Part shown: positions 41,792 to 50,876 of the stretch, in pieces
How the letters are laid out: every line of letters begins with the position of its first letter
How positions within the stretch are numbered: the stretch's first letter is position 1
Assembly: GCF_004854025.1 (NCBI RefSeq)
Contig: NZ_STGM01000012.1
Coordinates: 1-51,694 of the forward strand
Source of the DNA: Microbacterium hydrothermale
GTDB taxonomy: Bacteria; Actinomycetota; Actinomycetes; Actinomycetales; Microbacteriaceae
Direction: 5' to 3'
DNA: 51,694 bases
Made by a program: the position numbers and the translations under genes
The notes under the pieces: model-generated
The model's input: the letters and a program-made list of their open reading frames with translations, nothing else
Database searches by the model: none
Told to the model about the DNA's origin: nothing

Positions 41792-43078
41792 ATGGCTCCG
41801 CAACGCGTCACGCGCATCGCAGGTCTTCTCGCTCTTCCCGTCACCGCCGCTCTCGTCCTCTCCGGCTGCTCCGGCTCGGGGTCGGGGGACTCCGGGGGCG
41901 ACGCCGATTCGTTCACCTTCACGTTCGCCACCTCCAACAACCTCGAGAGCCCCTACGAGACGCTCGCCAAGGAGTACATGGCGGCGAACCCCGGCGTCAC
42001 CATCACCTCGAACCCGACCCCCAACGACAAGTACGGGGAGACCATCCGCACGCAGCTGCAGGCCGGGAACGCCTCCGACGTGATCATCACCGCGCCCGGC
42101 GCGGGTGACGCACGCGGTCTCATCCCCCTCGCCCAGGCCGGGTTCTTCGAGCCGCTGGGCGACACGGCGACGTCGCTCGTGCCGACCGGCAGCGACACGC
42201 TCTTCGAGATCGACGGCAAGACCTACGGGCAGCCGCTGGACTTCACCATCGGCGCGGTCGTCGCCAGCATGGGCACCGCGGGCATGAACGGGATCACGAG
42301 CTGGCCCACCACCATGGACGACTTCTACGCCGAATGCGGCAAGCTCGCGGGCGACGGCAAGTCGATGCTCGCGCTCGCCGGCGCCGCCGCCCCGAACGCC
42401 GGTCTCACCGCGCAGGGCATCGCGGCGACCCGCGTCTACGCATCGGACCCGAACTTCAACACCGAGCGGGCCGAGGGCAAGACCACCTTCGCGCAGAGCA
42501 AGGGCTGGGCCGACACGCTGCAGACCATCATCGACCTCAAGGACAAGGGCTGCTTCCAGGCCGGCGCCGAGGGCGGCGGCTTCGACGCCATCACCAACGG
42601 ACTCGCGCAGGGCACCTCGGTCGGCAGCTTCATCCCCTCGGGCTCGGCGGTCGAGATCGCCGCGGCGGCTCCCGCGGAGGCCGACTTCAAGGTGCAGCCC
42701 TTCCCGCCCGCGGCCGGCGGCAAGCCCTTCGTGCTCGCCAGCTCGAACTACGCCGCGTCGATCAACGCGAAGTCCCAGAAGAAGGATGCCGCGAAGAAGT
42801 TCCTGGACTGGCTCGCCACCCCCGACGCGCAGGAGAAGTTCTACGAGGCCTCGGGCCTGCTGCCCATCTCGGAGTACAAGAACCTCGACCTGAGCAACAC
42901 GATCTACTCCGAGGTCGTCGACGACATCTCGAACGGCTCGTACACCACGCTGCCCTCGAACGTCTGGCCCAACCCGGCCGTGTACGACGCGCTCTCGACG
43001 GGCGTCCAGGGTCTGCTGACCGGCCAGAGCAGCATCGACCAGGTGCTCCAGAACATGGATGCGGCCTGGGGCAACTGA
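41792..43078 (+). CDS. Carbohydrate ABC transporter substrate-binding lipoprotein
   Basis: 428 residues from the ATG at 41792, where a signal peptide with lipobox (LVLSGC) begins. Family 1 extracellular solute-binding protein: FTFATSNNLESPYETLAKEYMAANPGV, and later LDWLATPDAQEKFYEASGLLP. It should capture a sugar, oligosaccharide or glycoside outside the membrane. From its context the ligand could be a C-glycoside or the sugar part of one (inference). It is first in the operon with two permease genes. The hairpin just after it may make it more abundant than the permeases. Confidence 0.9.
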   Translation: MAPQRVTRIAGLLALPVTAALVLSGCSGSGSGDSGGDADSFTFTFATSNNLESPYETLAKEYMAANPGVTITSNPTPNDKYGETIRTQLQAGNASDVIITAPGAGDARGLIPLAQAGFFEPLGDTATSLVPTGSDTLFEIDGKTYGQPLDFTIGAVVASMGTAGMNGITSWPTTMDDFYAECGKLAGDGKSMLALAGAAAPNAGLTAQGIAATRVYASDPNFNTERAEGKTTFAQSKGWADTLQTIIDLKDKGCFQAGAEGGGFDAITNGLAQGTSVGSFIPSGSAVEIAAAAPAEADFKVQPFPPAAGGKPFVLASSNYAASINAKSQKKDAAKKFLDWLATPDAQEKFYEASGLLPISEYKNLDLSNTIYSEVVDDISNGSYTTLPSNVWPNPAVYDALSTGVQGLLTGQSSIDQVLQNMDAAWGN

Positions 43079-43083
43079 GTGAA

Positions 43084-43117
43084 TCCGCCGCCCGGGCCCC
43101 TGGACCCGGGCGGCGGA
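43084..43117 (+). terminator. Intra-operon hairpin after the binding protein
   Basis: A perfect 13-base stem, TCCGCCGCCCGGG (43084-43096) with its complement (43105-43117) and an 8-base loop, lies between the binding-protein stop and the first permease. Such hairpins limit read-through or protect the upstream mRNA, raising the dose of binding protein. Confidence 0.75.
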
Positions 43118-43148
43118 GCCGCACCCCATCGAGGATGACGAGGACGCC

Positions 43149-44123
43149 ATGAGCACCACCTTCCGAGCCGGCGAGGTCGCCGCCACCGAGACCGAGCGCG
43201 TGGTCCTGCCGCGCCGCGGCGGACGCCGCCGACAGGCTCCCGCCCCGCGGCGCAAGGGCCTGCTCAAGTTCGGCTACTGGTGGTGGGCGCTGCCCGGCAT
43301 CCTCTTCGTCATCGGCATCCACTACGTCGCCACGAGCGTCGGCGGCTTCTTCGCCTTCACGAACTGGACCGGCATCGGGGCCTTCGAGCTGATCGGGCTC
43401 GACAACTTCACCCGCATCTTCCAGGACCCGACGAAGATCGGGGCCCTGTGGAACACGCTGTTCCTCGCCTTCGGATCGGTGATCCTCAGCAACATCCTGG
43501 GCCTGGGCATCGCCCTCGGGCTCAACCGGGGGCTGAAGAGCCGCTACATCCTGCGCACGCTCTTCTTCATGCCGGTCGTGCTGAGCCCGCTGGCGACGTC
43601 GTACATCTGGAAGTTCATCTTCGACTTCAACGGACCGCTCAACCTCGTGCTGCGCGGGATCGGCCTGGACTCGATGGCCCGTGCCTGGATCGCCGACCCC
43701 ACGTGGGCGATCTGGACCATCCTCGTCGTGCTGGTCTGGCAGAACATCGGCTTCTCGATGGTGATCTACATGGCCGGCCTCGCCGCCGTCCCGGTCGAGA
43801 TCGAGGAGGCCGCGGCCATCGACGGCGCCAACCTGTGGCAGCGCTTCTGGCACGTCACCCTCCCCTCCATCCGCCCGGCCGTCGCGATCGCGACCACCCT
43901 CGGGCTGGTGAACGGACTGCGCGTCTTCGACCAGATCATGGCGCTCACCGGCGGCGGCCCCGCCGCGGCGACCGAGACGCTCGCGACGCAGGTCTACAAG
44001 CAGTCCTTCGCGCTCGGCAACTTCGGCTACGGCGCCGCCCTCGCGCTGCTGCTGACCCTCATCATCCTCGTCTTCGCCGTCATCCAGCAGCGCGTCACCG
44101 CCGACCGTTCGGAGGAGAACTGA
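43149..44123 (+). CDS. Sugar ABC transporter permease (MalF-like)
   Basis: 324 residues with six predicted membrane segments. The cytoplasmic EAA loop is visible (VEIEEAAAIDGANLWQRFWHVTLP), where the ATPase docks. It forms the channel with the next permease. No ATPase gene is in this operon, so a shared MsmK-type ATPase must power it. The start overlaps no neighbour; a ribosome site (GAGGATGACGAGGA) precedes it. Confidence 0.92.
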   Translation: MSTTFRAGEVAATETERVVLPRRGGRRRQAPAPRRKGLLKFGYWWWALPGILFVIGIHYVATSVGGFFAFTNWTGIGAFELIGLDNFTRIFQDPTKIGALWNTLFLAFGSVILSNILGLGIALGLNRGLKSRYILRTLFFMPVVLSPLATSYIWKFIFDFNGPLNLVLRGIGLDSMARAWIADPTWAIWTILVVLVWQNIGFSMVIYMAGLAAVPVEIEEAAAIDGANLWQRFWHVTLPSIRPAVAIATTLGLVNGLRVFDQIMALTGGGPAAATETLATQVYKQSFALGNFGYGAALALLLTLIILVFAVIQQRVTADRSEEN

Positions 44124-44124
44124 C

Positions 44125-44961
44125 ATGTTCCGCTACACCAAGCTCACGGGACTGCGCGAGTTCCTGTTCTGGATCGCCGCGCTCGTCTTCCTGCTGCCGT
44201 TCTACTTCCTGGTCACGACCTCGCTGAAGTCGGACCGCGAGGTCATCACCTCGTCGACGCTGGCACCGCCGACGGCGCCCGACTTCGGCAACTTCCTCAA
44301 GGTGCTCACCGCCACCGGCAACTCGAACGTCGTGATGGGGCTCGTCAACAGCATCATCATCACGGCCGGCAGCATCGTGCTGCTGGTGCTCCTGGGCTCG
44401 CTCACCGGCTACGTGATCGCCCGCAGCACGCGCCGGTGGAGCCGCGTCGTCTACTACCTGTTCCTCGTGGCGATCGTGCTCCCCACGCAGCTCGGCACCG
44501 TGCCGCTGTACATCGGGGCGCGCGCGCTCGGACTCACCGGCTCGGCCTGGGGCATGATCATCCTCTACACCGGGATGCTCCTGCCGCTCGCGATCTTCCT
44601 CTACGCGGGGTTCTTCCGCGGGCTCGGCACCGAGTACGAGGAGGCGGCGACCATCGACGGCGCCAGCCGCACGCAGATCTTCTTCCGCATCGTGCTCCCG
44701 CTGATGTCGCCCGCGACCGGGACCGTGGCGATCCTCGCCGGCCTCATCGTGTGGAACGACTTCTTCACGTCGCTGATCTTCCTCGGCGGCTCTGCGAACC
44801 AAACCCTCCCGGTCGCCATGTACTACTACATCGGCTCTCTGGTCTCGGCCTGGAACCAGATCTTCGCGATCGTCATCGTCTCGATGATCCCGATCCTCGC
44901 CTTCTACCTCTTCGCCCAGAAGCGCTTCATCCAGGGCTTCGCCGGCGGTTTGAAGGGCTGA
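44125..44961 (+). CDS. Sugar ABC transporter permease (MalG-like)
   Basis: 278 residues with six membrane segments and the EAA motif YEEAATIDGASRTQIFFRIVLPL. It is the second channel subunit. The start is one base after the preceding stop, and GGAGGAG lies before it within the end of the first permease gene. It ends with the usual QGFAGGLKG. Confidence 0.92.
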   Translation: MFRYTKLTGLREFLFWIAALVFLLPFYFLVTTSLKSDREVITSSTLAPPTAPDFGNFLKVLTATGNSNVVMGLVNSIIITAGSIVLLVLLGSLTGYVIARSTRRWSRVVYYLFLVAIVLPTQLGTVPLYIGARALGLTGSAWGMIILYTGMLLPLAIFLYAGFFRGLGTEYEEAATIDGASRTQIFFRIVLPLMSPATGTVAILAGLIVWNDFFTSLIFLGGSANQTLPVAMYYYIGSLVSAWNQIFAIVIVSMIPILAFYLFAQKRFIQGFAGGLKG

Positions 44962-45054
44962 CCCCACTTCTCACGGGCTGAGCCTGCCCAGATGGATGCC
45001 GCGGAGCGTGGCATCCGTCGATCGTCGCGCCCCGCAGCCGAAAGGACACACCCC

Positions 45055-45849
45055 ATGTACCGACTCGCCCCCAACATCGAACTCCTCTTCACCGAGGCCG
45101 GCGACTACCACGACCGCGTGCGCGCGGCGGCGGCGGCCGGGTTCGACGCCGTCGAGATGTGGGGTCCCACCGGGGTGGACGCCCCGGCGACGCCCAAGGA
45201 CCTGCCGGCGCTGAAGGCCGCGCTCGAGGAGACCGGCGTGCAGCTCACCGCGCAGCTCAGCGAGCCCCGCACGCAGTTCATGATCCCGCCGTGGGATCAC
45301 TCCGAGTTCTTCCGCAAGCTCGACGAGGGCGTCGCGATCGCGCAGGACCTCGGCTGCCCCCGCATCGTGGTGGGAAGCGGCACGGGCTTCGGCGGGTGGA
45401 AGCGCCAGGTGCAGCTCGACAAGCTGATCGAGATCTACCGCACGGCGATCGCCCAGATCGAGGGATCGGGCGTCGGTCTCGTGCTCGAGCCGGTCAACGT
45501 GCGCGTCGACCACCCCGGTTCGCTGCTGGACCGCACCGCGGAGGGGGTCTACGTCGCCCGCGGCGTCGACTCGCCGCACTTCGGGGTGCTGTACGACATC
45601 TACCACTCGGCGGTCGAGGGCGAGGACATGGAGACCGAGCTCGCGAACGCGGGCGACCTGATCCACTACGTGCAGCTCGCCGACGCTCCCGGTCGGGGGG
45701 AGCCCGGAACGGGCTCGCTCGACTGGGCCGAGCGCTTCCGTCTGCTCCGCGACAGCGGCTACGACGGGCCCGTGGGCCTGGAGTACTACCCCACCACCGC
45801 GTCGGAGGCCTCGGTCGCCCACGTCGTCGAGATCGCGCGCGCGGCATGA
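45055..45849 (+). CDS. Hydroxypyruvate-isomerase-like TIM-barrel protein
   Basis: 264 residues of the xylose isomerase-like TIM-barrel superfamily, closest to hydroxypyruvate isomerase (Hyi/OtnI type). LVLEPVNVRVDHPG carries the first metal/catalytic Glu, LYDIYHSAVEG the Asp/His, and GLEYYPT the second Glu. It is a separate, shorter branch from the deglycosidase alpha subunits. It may isomerise the keto-sugar released from the glycoside or remodel the sugar (inference). It follows the ABC importer and overlaps the GMC oxidase by four bases. Confidence 0.82.
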   Translation: MYRLAPNIELLFTEAGDYHDRVRAAAAAGFDAVEMWGPTGVDAPATPKDLPALKAALEETGVQLTAQLSEPRTQFMIPPWDHSEFFRKLDEGVAIAQDLGCPRIVVGSGTGFGGWKRQVQLDKLIEIYRTAIAQIEGSGVGLVLEPVNVRVDHPGSLLDRTAEGVYVARGVDSPHFGVLYDIYHSAVEGEDMETELANAGDLIHYVQLADAPGRGEPGTGSLDWAERFRLLRDSGYDGPVGLEYYPTTASEASVAHVVEIARAA

Positions 45850-47393
45850 GCGCCCGGGAGTATCCGGCCTCGGTCGACGTCGTCATCGTCGGCAGCGGGC
45901 CCACGGGTTCGGCGTACGCGCGGATCCTCTCGGAGCGGGTGCCCGGGGCGAGCATCGCGATGTTCGAGGTGGGGCCGACGGTGTCGAACCCGCCCGGCGC
46001 GCACGTGAAGAACATCTCCGACACCGCCGCACGCGCTCGCGCGCAGGTGGCGTCGGAGGGCCCGGGGGAGCGCGGCGAGAAGGTCGCCAGCCCCGGGGCC
46101 GCCCGTGCCGGGGTGCGGGGGGCGCGCCCCGGCACCTTCCTCCTCGACGAGGGCTACGCCTTCGAGGGCGAGGACGGCATGCCCGTCGCGGCGATGTCGA
46201 GCAATGTCGGCGGCATGGCGGCGCACTGGACGGGTGCGTGCCCGCGACCTAACGACAGCGAGCGCATCGGCTTCCTCGACGACCTCGACGAGCTCCTCGA
46301 CGAGGGCGACCGCCTGCTGGGGGTGACGCGGGACGCGTTCGACTCGGCGCCCTTCGGCGAGATCGTGCGCGAGCGCCTGTCGGCCGCCGTGGACGCGGGT
46401 CGCGTCGACGCCACGAAGGTGCAGCGGATGCCGCTCGCCGTGCACCGCCGCGACGACGGGCGGCTCGTATGGTCGGGCTCGGACATCGTCCTCGGCGACG
46501 TCACGCGCGAGAACCCCGGCTTCGCGCTGTTCGACGAGTCGCTCGTCGTGCGCGTGGTCGTCGAGGGTGGTCGCGCGGCCGGCGTCGTGGTCCGTGATCT
46601 GCGCTCCGGCGAGGAGCACCGCGTCGCGGCCCGCTTCGTCGTCGTCGCGGCCGACGCGCTGCGCACGCCGCAGCTGCTGTGGGCGTCGGGGGTGCGGCCC
46701 GAGGCCCTCGGGCGGTACCTGAACGATCAGGCGCAGGTCGTCTTCGCCTCACGCCTGCGCGACATGCCGCCGCTCGCCGAGGACGCCCCGACGACGGGTC
46801 TCGCGGAGTACAGCGGAGTGAGCTGGGTGCCCTTCACCGACGACATGCCCTTCCACGGGCAGATCATGCAGCTCGACGCGTCGCCCATCGCCCTGGCCGA
46901 GGACGACCCCGTCGTGCCGGGCTCGATCGTCGGGCTCGGCCTGTTCTGCGCCAAAGACCTGCGCGCCGACGACCGCGTGGTCTTCGACGACGAGCACGTC
47001 GACGGATACGGGATGCCGGCCCCTCGCATCCACTACCGCCTCACGGAGCACGACCACGAGGTCGTGGAGCGCGCGCGGCGGGAGATCGTGCGCCTGGCGG
47101 AGGCGATCGGCGACCCGGTCGGTGATCGACCGTTCACCCTGCCGCTCGGTTCGTCTCTGCACTATCAGGGCTCGACGCGGATGGGCACGACGGACGACGG
47201 CACGAGCGTGTGCGACGTCGACAGCGAGGTGTGGGGCGTTCCGGATCTGTTCGTCGCCGGCAACGGCGTCATCCCGACCGCGACGGCCTGCAACCCCACG
47301 GTGACCTCGGTCGCCCTGGCGGTGCGCGGGGCGCGCAAGATCGCGTCGGTGCTGTCGCAGGAGCGGGCCGTGGCCGTCTCGGCATCCGCCTGA
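45846..47393 (+). CDS. GMC oxidoreductase, CarA-like C-glycoside 3-oxidase
   Basis: 515 residues from the ATG at 45846. N-terminal FAD motif VGSGPTGSAYARIL, a SSNVGGMAAHWTGACPRP stretch typical of the pyranose-oxidase-like GMC group, and a likely catalytic pair H439 (SLHYQGSTRMG) and N483 (ATACNPTVTS). Its closest described relatives to my knowledge are CarA enzymes, FAD oxidases first found in Microbacterium and Arthrobacter that oxidise C3 of the sugar of C-glycosides such as carminic acid. That oxidation is the step required before C-deglycosidases can act, which matches the surrounding genes. No signal peptide is present. Confidence 0.8.
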   Translation: MSAREYPASVDVVIVGSGPTGSAYARILSERVPGASIAMFEVGPTVSNPPGAHVKNISDTAARARAQVASEGPGERGEKVASPGAARAGVRGARPGTFLLDEGYAFEGEDGMPVAAMSSNVGGMAAHWTGACPRPNDSERIGFLDDLDELLDEGDRLLGVTRDAFDSAPFGEIVRERLSAAVDAGRVDATKVQRMPLAVHRRDDGRLVWSGSDIVLGDVTRENPGFALFDESLVVRVVVEGGRAAGVVVRDLRSGEEHRVAARFVVVAADALRTPQLLWASGVRPEALGRYLNDQAQVVFASRLRDMPPLAEDAPTTGLAEYSGVSWVPFTDDMPFHGQIMQLDASPIALAEDDPVVPGSIVGLGLFCAKDLRADDRVVFDDEHVDGYGMPAPRIHYRLTEHDHEVVERARREIVRLAEAIGDPVGDRPFTLPLGSSLHYQGSTRMGTTDDGTSVCDVDSEVWGVPDLFVAGNGVIPTATACNPTVTSVALAVRGARKIASVLSQERAVAVSASA

Positions 47394-47396
47394 TCC

Positions 47397-47440
47397 TTGC
47401 TTATGCAGGAATCAGACATTAGAGTGTAGGAATCAAGACA
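47397..47440 (+). promoter_or_regulatory. Promoter and operator of the third island operon
   Basis: TTGCTT (47397-47402) and TAGAGT (47420-47425) with 17 bases between form a plausible promoter. AGGAATCA is repeated at 47407 and 47428, 21 bases apart, one in the spacer and one at the likely start site. CTTATG (47400-47405), shared with the other two operons, overlaps the -35 box. Confidence 0.6.
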
Positions 47441-47481
47441 AAGAGGTCTGCGGCTCCAGCCGCGTCGACGAGGAGGTCATC

Positions 47482-47901
47482 GTGATCCCGGATCGCATCA
47501 TCGAGCAGGGCACGCTCACCGCCGCGGGTGGTCGGGCGTCGGTGGAGGTGCGCCTGCCCTGGTACCGGGCGCTGCCGGCATCCTGCATCTCGGGCGCGAA
47601 GCTGGCCGTCGACGGGGTCGAGGCGCCGGCCGCCTCGCTGCGGTGGCAGATGAACGGCAAGGAGTTCACCTTCGCCGAGATGAAGACCAACACCGCGCAG
47701 TGGTGGTTCCCCACCGACTCGGCCGTGCTCTCGGGAGACCTGGCGATCGATGCCGGGGAGCACGAGGTGCGCGTCGACCTCGAGCTCTACATCCCGTACA
47801 TCATCATGTCCGACGAGAACTCCGCCGACACCGTGCTGCACATCGAGGAGCACGACACCAAGACGATGACCGCACGCCAGGTCGAGGAGGCCCGCGCATG
47901 A
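47482..47901 (+). CDS. C-glycoside deglycosidase beta subunit-like
   Basis: 139 residues from a GTG preceded by the strong ribosome site AGGAGG. One small beta-rich domain of the DUF6379 type (VEVRLPWYRALPASCIS, then HEVRVDLELYIPYIIMSDEN), the size of described beta subunits (CarC, DfgB). On its own it has no catalytic residues; it supports the alpha subunit's active site. The alpha-type gene overlaps its stop by four bases, which fits a stable heteromer. Confidence 0.8.
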   Translation: MIPDRIIEQGTLTAAGGRASVEVRLPWYRALPASCISGAKLAVDGVEAPAASLRWQMNGKEFTFAEMKTNTAQWWFPTDSAVLSGDLAIDAGEHEVRVDLELYIPYIIMSDENSADTVLHIEEHDTKTMTARQVEEARA

Positions 47902-49007
47902 CCGAGCCCGCCGCGAAGGGAACGCCCATCCAGGGCGTCACGCTCTACAGCTTCACCCGCGCGTTCCACGGGCGCGAGTACGACCTCGACCAGCTGATCC
48001 GCAAGACGGCTGCCGAGGGCTTCGGCCCGGGCCTGGAGATCATCGGGTTCTCGAGCTTCCGCGGCTTCCCCGAGATCGACGACCACTTCGCGGGTCGCTT
48101 CTCCGACCTCGTCGACGAGGTCGGTCTGGTGCGCACCTCGCTCGCCGTCAACGCCGACATCGGTCTGCGCCCCGACAGGCTCATGAACCAGGACGAACTC
48201 CTCGCCTACATGCGCACGCAGATCGCGGCGGCGGCGAAGCTCGGCTTTCCGATCGCCCGCGTGCAGATCTCCCTCACGCCCGACTCGATGGAGGCGCTCG
48301 CCCCCATCGCCGAGGAGTACGGCGTCACCCTCGCCCTCGAGGTGCACGCCGACCAGTACGCCTCGCACCCCCGCATCCTGGCCCTGCGCGACCGGTACGA
48401 GAAGGTCGGCTCGCCCTTCCTCGGCTTCACGATGGACTGGGGAGCCACCGTCACCGGCTTCGCGCCCTCGCTCGTCGAGGCGTACCGCCGTCGCGGTGCG
48501 TCGGAGGAGCTGCTCGCCGCGGTCGTCCAGCTTTGGGACGACTTCTACGAACAGGGTCCGCCCGCCGACCAGGCCGATCACGGCCAGCGCTTCGGTCGCT
48601 TCATCGGTCTCGCGCACCAGCACGGTCGCCCCGACCTCGGCATCGACTTCGGCATCAACGGCACCGGTCTGTTCGGTCCCGCGCGCGTCGACGACTGGCT
48701 CGAGATCATGCCGTGGGTGAAGCACGTGCACGGCAAGTTCTTCGGCATCGACGAGAACGGGGACGAGCCGTCGGTGCCGGTCGCCGACCTCATCACGCTG
48801 CTCGTGGACAACGGCTACAGCGGCGCCGTGTCGAGCGAGTACGAGGGCTGGCACTGGAACCACTGGCAGAGCCCCTTCGAGATCGTCCGCGGCGAGCAGG
48901 TCATCCAGCGCGCCGCCGCCGAGGCCGCCGGTTCCCGGATGATCACGGATGCCGCCGAGGCGCGCCGCGCCCTCGACGCCCACCTCGCGCACGCCGTGCG
49001 CGCCTGA
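47898..49007 (+). CDS. C-glycoside deglycosidase alpha subunit-like
   Basis: 369-residue TIM barrel of the sugar-phosphate isomerase/epimerase superfamily. Predicted metal/catalytic residues: E148 and H150 (LEVHAD), D180 (MDWGAT), H278 (HVHGKF), E314 (SSEYEGW). In characterised enzymes (CarB, DfgA, DgpC) such a site binds a divalent metal and uses a His as base to break the C-C bond of a 3-oxo-C-glycoside. It overlaps the beta gene upstream and is its likely partner. Confidence 0.8.
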   Translation: MTEPAAKGTPIQGVTLYSFTRAFHGREYDLDQLIRKTAAEGFGPGLEIIGFSSFRGFPEIDDHFAGRFSDLVDEVGLVRTSLAVNADIGLRPDRLMNQDELLAYMRTQIAAAAKLGFPIARVQISLTPDSMEALAPIAEEYGVTLALEVHADQYASHPRILALRDRYEKVGSPFLGFTMDWGATVTGFAPSLVEAYRRRGASEELLAAVVQLWDDFYEQGPPADQADHGQRFGRFIGLAHQHGRPDLGIDFGINGTGLFGPARVDDWLEIMPWVKHVHGKFFGIDENGDEPSVPVADLITLLVDNGYSGAVSSEYEGWHWNHWQSPFEIVRGEQVIQRAAAEAAGSRMITDAAEARRALDAHLAHAVRA

Positions 49008-49020
49008 AAGGACCCGCTTC

Positions 49021-50055
49021 ATGAGCGACGGCATCGCCGGAACCGGCATCCGCCTCGGTACCACCCTCTACTCGATGACGAGCGAGTTCGCCGCGGGGCT
49101 CTACACCCCCGAGACGCTGATCCGCGAGGTGCACGACCAGGGCATCGGCCCGGGCGTCGAGTTCAACTTCGCGCAGCTCCTGCGCTCGTACCCCGACGTC
49201 GACGCGGAGTTCACGAAGCTCTGGTTCGACTCGCTCGAGAGGTACGGCCTCGAGGCGAGCGCCGTCGGCACCAACCTCGACATGGGGCGCCGCAAAGACC
49301 GCGACATGACCCCCGACGAGGAGCACGACTTCTTCGCCCGTCAGCTGAAGTCGGCGCACACCCTCGGCTTCACGACCGTCGTCATCCGCTCGGCCGGCAA
49401 GGAGCTGCTGCGTCGCCTGCTGCCCCTCGCCGAGAAGTACGACCAGCGACTCGCGTACGAGATCCACGCGCCCTCGGGACCGAACGATGCGAAGGTGCTC
49501 GAGATCCGGGAGGTCTACGACGAACTCGGCAGCGACCGTCTCGGCTTCACGGCTGATTTCTCGTCGACCATGCACTCCCTCTCGCCGACGCTGCTGCGCA
49601 CCCTCGGCCAGATGGGGATGGATGAGAAGCACTTCCCGATCATGGACGAGATCTGGCACGAGCCCACGCCCATGCACGTGCGCAATCAGAAGTTCGAGGA
49701 CTACCTCGCGGGCGAGGGCGTCGATCCCCTGCGCTTCGGGCCCTTCACGCGCCTGGCCTTCAACATGCACGGTCTCGTGCCGCCGGAGGAGTGGCTCGAC
49801 ATCATGCCGCAGATCTTCCACGTGCACGCGAAGTTCTACGACATCGGCGCCGACGGCGAAGAACCGGCCATGGACATCCCGCGCACCGTGAAGCAGTTCG
49901 TCGTCGGCGGGTACGAGGGCTACCTCTCCAGCGAGTGGGAGGGCCACGCCTTCAGCGACCTGGGCGAGAGCGACCCGATCGACCTCGTCAAGAAGCAGCA
50001 CGCGCTCATGCGCACAGCCATCGAAGACACCGTCGCGGCGCGCCAGCCCGCGTGA
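49021..50055 (+). CDS. C-glycoside deglycosidase alpha subunit-like, second
   Basis: 344 residues. TIM barrel with GTNLDMGRRKDRDMTPDEE, YEIHAPSGPN (E147, H149), ADFSSTMHSLSPTLLR (D179), FHVHAKFYDI (H269) and SSEWEGHAF (E305). Its sequence is clearly closer to the C-terminal half of the fused gene at 35639 than to its direct neighbour at 47898. The likely beta partner is the gene at 50877. It begins 13 bases after the previous gene. Confidence 0.82.
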   Translation: MSDGIAGTGIRLGTTLYSMTSEFAAGLYTPETLIREVHDQGIGPGVEFNFAQLLRSYPDVDAEFTKLWFDSLERYGLEASAVGTNLDMGRRKDRDMTPDEEHDFFARQLKSAHTLGFTTVVIRSAGKELLRRLLPLAEKYDQRLAYEIHAPSGPNDAKVLEIREVYDELGSDRLGFTADFSSTMHSLSPTLLRTLGQMGMDEKHFPIMDEIWHEPTPMHVRNQKFEDYLAGEGVDPLRFGPFTRLAFNMHGLVPPEEWLDIMPQIFHVHAKFYDIGADGEEPAMDIPRTVKQFVVGGYEGYLSSEWEGHAFSDLGESDPIDLVKKQHALMRTAIEDTVAARQPA

Positions 50056-50081
50056 TCCACCACCACACCGAAGGAATGACC

Positions 50082-50864
50082 ATGTCGAACACCACCACCG
50101 AGGCATCCGTCTCCGACCTCATCGCCGAGGTCACCCGCCTGCGGGAGCAGGTCGAGGCCGCCCACGCCCTCGCGCAGCGCGCCGAGGACCGCGGTCAGGT
50201 CGAGAACCTCTTCAACCGCTACATGTACCTGCACAATGCGTTCGAAGACGAGCAGATCATCCCGCTGTGGGTGAAGGAGGGCACCGAGGGGATCCGCGCG
50301 CGCTACACCAACGCCGGTCAGTACACGACCTGGCAGAGCGTCACCGACTACCACCGCGGGCGCCCTCACCCCGAGGGCAAGCTCATCCTGCACGCCACGA
50401 ACACCCCGGTGATCGAGGTCGCCGGGGACGGCAAGACCGCCACGGGCGTGTGGATGATGGCGGGCACCGAGTCGGGTCTGACCGACCCGAAGGTCGCCGA
50501 GGAGTTCCCCGACATGTACTCGCCCGAGGAGGTGCTGGGCAAGAAGGTCTGGGCGCACTGGGTGTGGTGCAAGTACGCGATCGACTTCCTCAAGCAGGAC
50601 GGCGAGTGGAAGTTCTGGAAGTTCCGCTGCTACGAGCTCGCCCGCGCTCCCTTCGAGGAGAACTGGGTCGCGTTCGGCCTGAAGAACCAGGGCGCGTTCG
50701 ACCTCGACCTCATGTACTTCGGCGACGACGGCAAGCCCGTCTTCATGCCGAAGGCCGACGAGCCGGTCCCCTCCACGAACCACCCGTACAGCCCCGAGAC
50801 CACGCAGAAGCTCGAGCCCGCGCCGCCGGTCGCGCACCAGACCTTCTCCGACAACTACGCCTGA
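50082..50864 (+). CDS. NTF2/SnoaL-like protein of unknown role
   Basis: 260 residues from the ATG at 50082 (AAGGA six bases before it; an in-frame ATG at 50076 has no room for one). A short helical N-terminus (about 1-40, LRLREQVEAA type coiled coil) leads into an NTF2-like fold: QVENLFNRYMYLHNAFEDEQIIPLW, and VWCKYAIDFLKQDGEWKFWKFRCYEL. Such folds serve as isomerases, dehydratases or binding proteins. It lies between an alpha and a beta deglycosidase gene, so it may act on the 3-oxo-glycoside or the released aglycone. No specific function can be assigned. Confidence 0.75.
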   Translation: MSNTTTEASVSDLIAEVTRLREQVEAAHALAQRAEDRGQVENLFNRYMYLHNAFEDEQIIPLWVKEGTEGIRARYTNAGQYTTWQSVTDYHRGRPHPEGKLILHATNTPVIEVAGDGKTATGVWMMAGTESGLTDPKVAEEFPDMYSPEEVLGKKVWAHWVWCKYAIDFLKQDGEWKFWKFRCYELARAPFEENWVAFGLKNQGAFDLDLMYFGDDGKPVFMPKADEPVPSTNHPYSPETTQKLEPAPPVAHQTFSDNYA

Positions 50865-50876
50865 GAGACAGCCCCC

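Noticed and set aside
45055..45849. A fifth deglycosidase alpha subunit
   Set aside because: It is shorter, lacks the SSE[YW]EG and HVHxKF motifs and matches the hydroxypyruvate isomerase branch better.
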